A stretch of 64,000 nt of DNA from Cyclaneusma minus (Eukaryota > Ascomycota > Leotiomycetes > Marthamycetales > Marthamycetaceae), in assembly GCA_037179335.1 (NCBI GenBank), contig JAKZHN010000003.1, forward strand, positions 1,674,001-1,738,000, in the 5' to 3' direction. Position 1 is the first letter of the stretch. Each line of letters opens with the position of its first letter. This document shows, piece by piece, positions 36,076 to 44,884 of this stretch. The notes under the pieces are model-generated. The model saw only the letters and a list, made by a program, of their open reading frames with translations, was not told where the DNA came from and did no database searches. Position numbers and translations under genes: made by a program.

Positions 36076-37999
36076 CTACACACGGTCAGGCATGACCTCG
36101 TAGTCCAAGTAATTCCGCAACTGGCCCGGGCTCAGCGTCCTCCAATTGCAATCCTTGTACTTGAGCTGCTTTCTCAGCGGAAAGCCCTGAGTACCACCAA
36201 ACGTCACCTGGCGATTCTGGCCAAATGCCTCGACACTGGCAGCCTGCAGCAGCCACTGCAGGTCACTGTGCGGCCAGAAATGGTCATGGCCGCAGGCTTT
36301 CGGATCCGACTCATAAGACTTGCGTGTCCGTCCTCGCACCTCAAGGACAAGCATAGCCAACTGGAAGTCGCTACCCGGCACATCATCTTTGAGGCGCAAC
36401 GTCCAATCTACTCTTTCCTCCCAGACACCGTCGATCTCCTCCACCTTGGGCACCCGGATCCAGGTAATTTGCATGGTAGGGGTGATAAGTCCGTTGGAAG
36501 AGAGTTGTCGCAGCATCTCACGGACCACAATTTTGTGGAATTGAGAGATTCCCATGGTAAGAGTACGGAGGCGTAAGGGTTCGCTGCTCAAGTAATCAAT
36601 AGTATCCATTTCCTGACGTAATATCTCACGCATATAAGACTTGTCGATGATTATGTCTCCGCCATCATTGCCGATCACAGGAATCTCCCGAGAGCCGTAG
36701 AGGCGAAGATGTTTGATTGAGGAGCACAGACGGGAATGATAGATGCTGAGGTCCTCGTTGACGCGGAGTTGCTTCTTGTGGCCGGTGCCTGGGAACTGGA
36801 CCGGTAAGTCGGGAACCCACTGAAACCCAAACTCGTTTCTTTTCGTGAGTATCGAAACTGAGAAATGAAAGATGAGTTTGCAAGAGACCATGAGGTTTCG
36901 GATGGCGTGGCAGCGGATGTGCCTATCGTGTTCATACTCCATGTTTTTGCAATCCCATCTGAGCGTGGTCGTCGTGGCGCTGCGGGCAACGGCAAACTCC
37001 AGAATTCTTTCTTGCAGCTCGGGCGCAAGGTCCACGAAACGAAATGGGTTGTCCTAGGCGGCAGGTCTGTATCCGTTGAAATCTAGTGGGGTGTTCTTTG
37101 CATGTCTTCCGACGCCGTGGTGTACTGTATTACCTCGACTATCGAAGATACAGAGCTTGTGAGCATGGAGAAGGAGCTCCCCAAAGCTTTCAGCAAGACG
37201 CTTTCCGAGTGGGCCCGTGGGGATACCCTTGAGAGAGCCTTCGCAGAGAAGGGTCTTTTCCCAGTCAACTAGAATGCGAGCCAGACCGCACTCCATTTGG
37301 GCAACAGCCTCCTCGACCTTGGCCATGTGAGCTGCCCTTACAGGTGGGCAACACCAGTACTCCTCTGGGTCGAACCCCTCCAGCGAAGACTCGAGCAGGC
37401 GAAGCATTGGGCGATACCAGCGGGCCAAAACGTTGAGGCATCTCCACCTATCCAGTCCCGATTCGCGATGAATGAGCACCACATTCAAAGTTTGGATGAG
37501 CTTCATGGCCAGGAGGAGGGGTCGCCACACATGCTGTCGGCTACCGTGTCCTTCCCGCTTCTCCTTCCATCTGGGGATCTTCAGAACTTCCTCCACACCG
37601 GAGAACTTGATAAGATGCATCGTAGAAGATCTGACCACCGTAGAAGATCTGACCACTGCAGTATTCGGTGCACGCCAGTCGGTGATCAAAACGTCCTCAC
37701 CGAGGAAGCTTGCAAGTGTTGGAATCTGCAACGCGGTGATGTTGAAGTTCCATACGTTCTCTCCGTGGAAGATTGGCGCGCCAAGAGTGTGAAGCTTCTT
37801 CGATGCGCGAAGGATACCGATATTGAACAAAGCATTGTGGCCTCTGAATCGCGGGACGGCAGCTTCGCTCCTGAAGGTGATCTCATCTGGTCGGAGAACA
37901 ATGCGCAGAATTCTCTTGACGACGTCGTCGGGAAGACAGAGGAGCGGGAAATGTAGCGCCGGCATCAAAACGCCCTCAACGTCGATCTCTCCGAACTCT
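36076..37999 (-). pseudogene. CP8: two-module copy close to CP9, interrupted by one in-frame TAG
   Basis: The conserved exon-2 acceptor (GCTAAC branch, CCACAG) is at 38000, and the coding sequence continues as EFGEIDVEGVLMPALHFPL, nearly identical to CP9; the first ATG in this exon is 37965. Module A (CLPDDVVKRILRIVLRPDE), FNIGILRASKKLHTLG, IFHGENVWNFNI, GHGSRQH, EYWCCPP and IPTGPLGKRL are all present. TAG at 37054-37056 falls exactly between DFNGYRPAA and DNPFRFVDL, where CP9 reads AVDD. The second half continues in the same frame with LAPELQERILEFAV, AIRNLMVSCKLIFHFS, HSDLQWLLQAAS and VTFGGTQGFPLRKQL. An exon 1 starting MSTPSL near 38090 is plausible, but its expected donor is not seen. It is either a one-stop pseudogene or two cistrons. 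Confidence 0.8.
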
Positions 38000-38364
38000 C
38001 TGTGGACAAGTTAGCAATGATCCCATGTTTTTGTCCGTTGTCGCGTACTGGTCGAAAACGTAGGTCAAGAGTAAGCACAAGTGAAGGAGTGGACATAAGC
38101 AAGAAGGTTCTCCGGGTGAAGGGCGCCAAGGCCATCCCATAGGATGCGACGGTTGTAGCGATCGCCAACATAGCGCATGCGCGCCCTCCTAAATACTTCT
38201 CCGCAATTCTCATCCATCGTGGCTGTGGTAAGGCCGGTGGGAGAGGGAGGTGATGGTTACCGTAGGGCAGGTGAACCACGCAGTTGGTCCTGGGGAAGAT
38301 GTGTGGAGATGGTGGAGAAGGGAGTGTGGGGGAAGAAGATCTCCATAAATACCGACGCAGCCAC

Positions 38365-38412
38365 GGGCTAAGTCTATCGCTACCTAAGGCTATCGCTAAG
38401 GCTATCGCTAAG
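38365..38412 (+). repeat. 12-bp tandem GGCTATCGCTAA
   Basis: Two perfect 12-bp units at 38388-38411 preceded by degenerate copies. Confidence 0.75.
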
Positions 38413-38464
38413 TCACGATCACTGTTGCGGTCACGGGTGGTGCGTGACACTTCACTTGGTTCCT

Positions 38465-38605
38465 GAAATCTAGGGCGATTAGGAGTATCCCGAATAATTG
38501 GGAATATTCTCAAGAACTTGGTATATCTCCAATAGTTGACCACATTCCCAGTGATTTGGAATATTCATAGTGATTGGGAGTATTCCCATTAATTAGGATT
38601 ATTCC
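38465..38605. repeat. ~19-20 bp degenerate minisatellite spacer
   Basis: Successive units carry GGAATATTC or GGGAGTATTCC cores separated by AGTGATT or AAGAACTT. Related spacers lie at about 9630-9790, 35395-35560, 35690-35850, 38995-39060 and 40010-40090, all between family copies. Confidence 0.6.
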
Positions 38606-39726
38606 TAGTTTTATGTCATTCTGCTCGTCACGTGCAATAAGGGATCAAAGGATCAGTGTTTGGCGGAAGCAGCCATGGATTTAAAGCTTTCGGGAGCCCT
38701 CTCCTTTATGCCCAAGCCCTCCTTTTTCCTTCTCTGATAGCGAGAATAATAGAGAGGGTTCCGAAAGCTGAATCGGCCGCTAGCTACGTAAAGAGTTGAA
38801 AGAGGTGAAAGGGTGAAATTTAAAACACCTGACAGCTTCAAAATCGATAAAAATAAGAGAGAAAGAGAGGGAAAGGGAACTGAGCTCTTTTAAGCTCAAT
38901 TTCCTTTGTTTGCGGCCCTTCTGCAAGCCCCCTTGCGTCGGGCCGATGCCCTCTGGGCCACGCGCTGTCAGGTCACTCGTCCCACATAAAATCACTTCAA
39001 ATTGGGAACATCCCCAGTAATTGTGCATATTCGTAAGGACTTGGAATCCCTCTCTTATATATTTCAGCCCAATTCAAATCACCACCCTACGCATATAACT
39101 TGCCAGTGCAGCGTTATCTATTCCTTATAATCCAGGGAATTTTAGCCGTGTAATTAGTTTTTCGCAATTTCTATTATTGCGTGCTATAATAGGGGTATAA
39201 AATAATGGATGTTCGTTATATAAGTAAATATATGGTCTAGCTCCTCACATGCAAGAGAGAAAAGAGAGCGAGAAAGTGATCAAAGATTAGTGTATTTGCA
39301 GGGCACAGCTAGCGAAGCTAGCTCCAGCCACCGGGGGTCTCTTTTTATATAACATGGTCATATCATAATGTGTAGAAAAGCTTATGTGACGTGTAGCAAG
39401 GCTAGGAATAAGCACGTAAGGGCTGGAGCTGGCTTAACCGGCCGTAAGCTATGTAAAAAGCGAATTAGATTAGAACTAAACTATATAGAATGAATAGAAA
39501 GGAAAAACTAAAGCCGCAGCTAATATAGAATTCTGCCTTAAAGCTATAGAAGCTATTATAGCAGAGATTTTCGTGGTTGGGGCGTTATAAATGGCCCGTG
39601 GAAGCCCCACTGGCTAAGCGACGCACTCTGGTCACCTCCCTGGCCGCCTCAACCACGTGACGGTCAGCTGCCTCCTCACCACCATATAACCACATTATTT
39701 AATTGGCTGTCAATTAATCCGAAAAA

Positions 39727-39910
39727 TCCGAAATTCCGCAGCACCTTATTGGCTGCGCTTAGAATACAAGTCCGAAATTCCGCACCACTTCATTGGCTGC
39801 ACTTAGATAAATACAAACAAAGCGCGGAGCAGCCATTTTTCCGCGCCGCAGGCGAAAGGAAAAATGGCTGCTTCCGTATTCACCTAAGCGCAGCCAATAA
39901 GGTATTGCGG
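39727..39910. mobile_element. Foldback / MITE-like inverted repeat
   Basis: The left side has two tandem copies (from about 39727 and 39769) of a unit ending CTTATTGGCTGCGCTTAG. The right side carries it inverted (CCTAAGCGCAGCCAATAAGG at 39883-39902, then TATTGCGG). Between them a perfect inner hairpin pairs 39829-39842 (GCAGCCATTTTTCC) with 39858-39871. The whole can fold into a long stem. No coding sequence is present, so it would be non-autonomous. Confidence 0.65.
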
Positions 39911-40697
39911 AAAATTAACTAATAAACACACAACTACAAATCTGTATAAGCTAGGAAAGAATCCAGCTATATTTGGCTGCCCAAGACCTGGCTTGCCAGG
40001 TGGTAGATAGGCTGGTATTTCAATACCCCGGAGACCAGAATATCCCAAAGGATTACCAATATTCCAAAGAACCAGGGAAATCCCAAAGAACGAGAAAATC
40101 TTGAACTGAGCATGGGTATATCTTCCCACTCAGAACTCAGGGTCACGCGACAACATATCACAAGAAGCAAAGATTTAGTGGGAACCGAAATCCTTGGATT
40201 TCAGCAGGTTATTAGGGCAGATCGTATCTAGTGAGAAACGATGCGTCCTATTCCCCTATTCCCCGTCTCATGACTAGGTCCGATCCGCATCCCAGGCTTA
40301 GCGTTGTTTCCTGACCGGTTTCTCGGAACGAGAAGGAATTTCGGCAGGAGCATGAGTGGTCGAATATGAAGGGCGGAAAGAAAGCTGATGAAGGTGTTGG
40401 TGCGCTCATTTGACTCATGATAATGGAGGGGTGGTGTGGGTTTTTCTTTTTTTTTTGTGGTAGGAAGTGTTGTCGATGCAGATCTTGGGCCATCTGTCGA
40501 TAGAGAGTGGAAGTTTGTGGTTTTTTTTGGTTTTATGGTAGGAAGTGCTGTCGATGAAGAATTGAGCGTAATAATGATACAGGTTGAGTGGCCGGAGAAG
40601 AAGATGATTGTGCTCGGTATGGGCGATGATATGCTTGGAGTAGCAATAAATCGGGTTGGAGTCTTGCACGTCGTGTCTTTGTGGCCGAGAAACCGTA

Positions 40698-43072
40698 CTA
40701 CGGCGTGACGTTGAAATCAAGGTAGATCTTCTGGAGCTTCCTGTGAGGCGTCTTCCAGTGGCAGGACTTGTAGCCCAGCTCTTTGCGCTGGGGAAATCCC
40801 GGGGTGCCGCCGAAAGAGACCTTGCGATTTGGACCGAACACATCGATGCAAACCGCACGCAGCAGCCACTCCAGATCACTGTGCGGCCACCATTGCGGAT
40901 GACCGCATTTGCTGATCAAGAAGTCGGTGCAATACTTGGCTTTGACTTCAAGAACTAGCTTCTGGAGGGTGAACTTCCTGTCAGAAACATCCGCAAGTCT
41001 CAACTCCCAGGCCACGGTCTCTTCCCACCAGCCCTTGTAGACTTCCTCGGCTTTCGGCTCTCGGACCCAGAAAAGATGTGCCTTGGGAGTGATGAATCCA
41101 TAGTCGCGGAGCTGCTTGAGCATGTCTTGGAGGATGCTCTTGTGCAGAGGGCCAATCTCGATGGTGAGAGTTCTGAGGTTGAGGAACTCGGTGGACAGTC
41201 TGCCGATGATGTTCAGCATGGGCTTCATCTTCTCTTTCAGGACCGTTGCGTTGATGGCAAAACCCTTTCGCCATTGCACCAGAGAGTACTCCATGGATCC
41301 GAAAAGACGCATGTGTTTGATCTGGCTACAGAAGAGAGTCTTCCAAACTTCGAGGTCTGCGTCGAGTGATAGCACACCGGGGAATCCGAGACCGCTTCGA
41401 GGGAAAGCGGGCTGAGGAAGGCGAAATCGCGCCATCTCGCCGGGCTGGAGGTCACGGATGCGGTCGTACTCGAATTCCACCTTCCTGTGGAGAACGAATG
41501 TGGAGAGATGGAAGACTTGCTTGCTCGCAACGAGGATGTTTCGGATGGCATGGCAGGGACCGACACGAAGACGACGGTCTTCCGAAATCCGGGCTTCGCG
41601 TCTTGCAGAACGACGGTCCATGGCGTAGTTCAGAATCTTCTGCTGTATCTCGACTGGAAGGTCCATGAAAGGAAATGGATCGTCCACGGCAGATTTGAAT
41701 CCGTTGAAGTCGACACAAAAGTGGCCAGGATTCTTGCGGATCTCATGATGCAGGACGTTACCCAGGCTGTCAAAGACTTGGAGCTCTTCGGAATTGTCGA
41801 GGAAGTCGCCGAAGCTCTCGACCAGTCGCTCTCCAAGCTTACCCCTTGGGACACCCGTCAGAATGAGAGTCTGGATGCGGTTTCTGGGCCAATCAATTGG
41901 AAGTCTCCAGAGATTGTTCTCCAAGTGCTCAATAGCATGCTCGACCTTGTTGGTATGGCTGTGTCGCACTGCAGGGCAGCACCATTGAACCTCAGGATCG
42001 AATCCAGCCATCGAGATCTCCAACGACATCATCGACAATCGCCAGCCCCGTAACGCCACGGTGTGTCCACGACTGAAGAAGATCAAACGCAAGGTTTGTT
42101 TCAACATGTCGGCAAGTAGTGGACACCAGAGATGGAGTCTGCTGCCATGGCCTTCGTACATTGCGCTTGCAGGCTGATTTGTCGTCCCTTCCAGCCCGGA
42201 GCACTTGATGCGGTGAATTGCGGAGTGTCGGGGGATTGTGACTGGCTGCCGTGATGAAGTGTCGACTAAGACTTCTTGACCGAGGAAGCCAAAAAGCCCA
42301 TCATCCACTCCAGCAAAGCTCAGCGAGCTGATCTCGATGTTGAAGACATTCTCTTTGTAGAAGATGGGGAGACCAACGCGATGCAGTTTCTTCGAGGCCA
42401 GAAGAATGTTGATGTTAAACGTGTTGCTTCTGCCTAGGGCTCTTGGGATGGATGCCTCGTTGTCTTTAAAGACAACTTCATCAGCTACCAACACCATTTG
42501 AAGGATTCTGCGGATGACGTTGTCGGGCAGGGACATCAGCGGAAAGTGGAGGGCGGGCATAAGGACACCTTCAACATCCATGTCTGAGAGTTCACTGCGT
42601 CAGGTTAGCAAACATTCGTACAAGGGGTGGTTTGGCTGAGTCCAGTGAAAAAAAGATTAAGTATATTCAAGCCCATGCTGCGGTTCGAACTTGCATACTA
42701 TCGTGGCTCGATCATAAGTAGATGTGGGAAGGAGACGCGGTACCGCTACGCTATGAGTCCCACGACCCGCATAGTAGATTCAATGGATATCCGCAACAGG
42801 TCCACTCTATAAAGGCGAATCGCCGTCACAGAGGAAAAAAAAAAAGAAAAAACAAAGACCAAAAAAGACACAAAGGAAAAGGCGTAAAACAGGCAACACA
42901 GGAAGAGAGGCATATAGGATCCAACATACCCAAGCAGATTTGCCGGAGAATCGACAAAGGGACCAGTGAAACCCTCGCGGATCCCATGGAACTTCTGGCA
43001 GGACACCAAGATGGTGGAAGCCGCCTTGAGCGATGCCATCTCCGGATCACTCGGAGGAGAGTGGGATGACAT
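40698..43072 (-). CDS. CP9: intact two-module F-box/2EXR-like protein, two exons
   Basis: Exon 1 is 42930-43072 and exon 2 is 40698-42594; they join in frame to 679 residues. Exon 1 (MSSHSPPSDPEM...SPANLLG) ends at a perfect GTATGT donor; the acceptor CGCAG with branch GCTAAC gives the family phase-2 junction, then ELSDMDVEGVLMPALHF. Module A is near residues 65-83 (LPDNVIRRILQMVL) with FNINILLASKKLHRVG and IFYKENVF. GHGSRLH, QWCCPA near 252 and VPRGKLGERL follow. Module B is near 353 (FPFMDLPVEIQQKIL) with AIRNILVASKQVFHLS. LRTLTIEIGP, HSDLEWLLRAVC near 617 and VSFGGTPGFPQRKELGY complete the protein. It is closest to CP8, including 3' flanks. The biochemical role is unproven; the F-box-like helices suggest a protein-interaction or SCF-adaptor role. 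Confidence 0.88.
42595..42929 (-). other. CP9 intron 1, enlarged, phase 2
   Basis: A 335-nt intron with donor GTATGT, branch GCTAAC and acceptor GCAG. The matching introns of CP3, CP5 and CP14 are 86-142 nt. The extra sequence includes Pol III-like boxes and a long pyrimidine run (A-rich on the plus strand at about 42834-42852). Confidence 0.7.
42640..42765 (-). other. tRNA-like Pol III element inside the CP9 intron
   Basis: On the minus strand an A-box-like TAGCGTAGCGG (42743-42753) is followed about 60 nt later by a B-box-like GTTCGAACC (42682-42690) and then a T7 run (42648-42654) that could terminate Pol III. A perfect GCGGTACCGC palindrome overlaps the A-box side. The T stem and acceptor stem do not pair well, so this is not called as a tRNA gene; a decayed tRNA or tRNA-derived SINE insertion fits better. 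Confidence 0.35.
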
Positions 43073-43183
43073 GTTGATGCGGCGGGATGGCAGATGATGA
43101 AACTGGCTACGATGGGGCGGAGGAGGTTGAAGCTGGATATGATCGTGAGAGGAGAGGAGAGGAGATCGGGCGGAGAGCGGCGA

Positions 43184-43230
43184 GATTTTATGCAGAGGAC
43201 GGCTCGCTAGCTCCGCCGCTTAGCTAGTTC
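43184..43230 (-). promoter_or_regulatory. TATA-like box plus GCTAGCGGC-type element upstream of CP9
   Basis: Read toward CP9, AAGCGGCGGAGCTAGCGAGCC is followed by a GCATAAAAT box, about 115 bp before the exon-1 ATG. It is similar to the elements before CP7 and CP14. Confidence 0.5.
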
Positions 43231-43261
43231 CATGCTGTATATCGGGCGTAGGAGCGTCGAG

Positions 43262-44040
43262 TTGAAGGTGGGGGAGGTTGGGGAGAGGGGATGGATATTC
43301 TTTTCCCCTTTCGGACGACCTAGCCGGTGCTTGGAATGACAGAGGAGGAAGGAGGGTCCGGGTAGGTTTCGACTCTTGGGCTTAGAGCCGATCGAAGGAT
43401 AGACAGATGATAGGTAGTATTTCGCCCGTAGTGTCGCCCGGTTGAAGTTGAGAGATGTGAGGCAAAGGGTATTGATGTTCTTTCTCCCAGTTCCCCTATT
43501 CGGACGACCTAGCCGGGGTATGGAATGATTTTTTGAATAATAGCGTCCGGGTAGGTTTTCGACTCGTAATCATACTCTTGTTCGAGGAATAGATGCGTAA
43601 AATGTTCTGTATCGCTTGTAATGTCGTCCGGTTGAAGTTGGGAGATGTGAAGTAGAGGGGATGTATGTTCCTGTTCCCCGTAGCTTCCTTGTTCGCCCCG
43701 CTATTTTTTTCCGCACGATGTACAAAATGCAATCCACATACCGGTTTAGCAGCCTAACATCCGTACCTGTTTCCGACTCTTAAGCATACTTCCGATCGAG
43801 GGAGAGACTGATGATATATGTTGTATCGCCCGTAGTGTCATCGACTTCAAGTTGCGGAAGGTGAACCAAAGGGTATGGATGTCTTTTTCCCCTTGAACTC
43901 CTTTTTTCGGACGATGTACAAAACGCAAACAACGTACCGATTTAGCGACGTAACATCCGTATCTGTTCTCAACTCCTCCGCATACCCCTGATCGAGGCAT
44001 AGACGCACGCATAATATACGGCCAAGTTCGAGTACCTCAA
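43262..44040 (-). repeat. Second tandem array (four units) upstream of CP9
   Basis: Units marked by GTTGAAGTTGNGAGATGTG-like sequence begin near 43262, 43441, 43630 and 43847, so the period is about 180-217 bp. On the minus strand the units share an open peptide pattern (FTSxNFNRxTLxAIQ then SIGSM or SNKSM then KSRK). Two are followed by strong donor-like sites (CG before GTACGT, CCG before GTATGT). Its position and splice-like signals parallel the array upstream of CP5. Confidence 0.65.
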
Positions 44041-44884
44041 TTTTCACCTACGCTCCGTCTCTCCCCCTAGCATCGATACCGTAACCACTTTCCAGCTACC
44101 GAAGTGTGTGCGAACTTTTTGACGACGCTTGAAATGTACCTAAGTGGTAAGAGTTCCATATGCCTCCTCATACATATTCATCCCCAACAGCCCCTGTTCT
44201 ATTATCAGCATTGGTATATACGTTCGCCCCAAGGGAGACTTACCCATGAAACTTCGAGAGCCTCGGGCTTTCTCCCGAGTAGGTTTCGAATATTTATCAG
44301 GTATGTCTCTACAACAAGATAAATCATATTGTGAGCTTTGACGTGTCACTTTTCTTTTTTTCGGAGTTCTAGAACCCCCGGAAGTTCACCGCCGAACATC
44401 CTCACGCCATCCCACTTCCCGCATGCCCCAAGTCCCGAAAGCCAAATCCTTGAGAAAAGAAGAAATCTGAATGCTGCAAAAAGGACCACTAGATTCCACG
44501 CATGTGGACTTTCCATGTCATTGTACCGCAATCACTCACATGTTCATCGGGGTTAGGAAAGACATGCCACAAAAGCAGAAGGAGAGCGACAAAAACATGA
44601 GATGAAGATAGCATCACATTCGTAGCTACTAAGCTAGCTCTCTGTGTTTCCCAAGTATTCATGCGATACCCCCAAATGCTTGCGCCAAACCCCGCTCATC
44701 GGCAAAGATCAACGCTGGAAAAGAAGCAAATGCGCCCATATAGCGGCTTACTCGTTTGCAAGTAAACGCAAAAACCCACCGCAACCCGAAAATCGCAAGC
44801 CACCTCTCAGAACCGCAAACGAAACCACGAAACCACCTTCAGGAATATGTGTCCAAGCACATCCCCTCCTCATCATACCACTCA
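44041..44884. other. Intergenic between array 2 and CP10
   Basis: Normal composition. Frames at 44104-44322 (+), 44140-44349 (-) and 44338-44556 (+) overlap one another and lack features. The 44644-45159 (+) frame runs into the CP10 3' end and is a Pro/Ser-rich shadow. Confidence 0.45.

Larger units (their letters stand above)
38000..40697. other. Long intergenic CP8-CP9 with several repeat types
   Basis: Contains the unresolved CP8 upstream exon region (to about 38200), a 12-bp tandem at 38365-38412, ~19-20 bp minisatellite spacer at about 38465-38605 and 38995-39060, a foldback element at 39727-39910, and further spacer at about 40010-40090. GCTAGC-rich short motifs occur at about 38770 and 39300. 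The CP9 3' flank (40200-40255) resembles the CP8 3' flank. No protein-coding gene was recognised. Confidence 0.5.

Noticed and set aside
42640..42785. A functional tRNA gene in the CP9 intron
   Set aside because: A and B boxes are good but T-stem and acceptor pairing fail, so only a tRNA-like element is reported.
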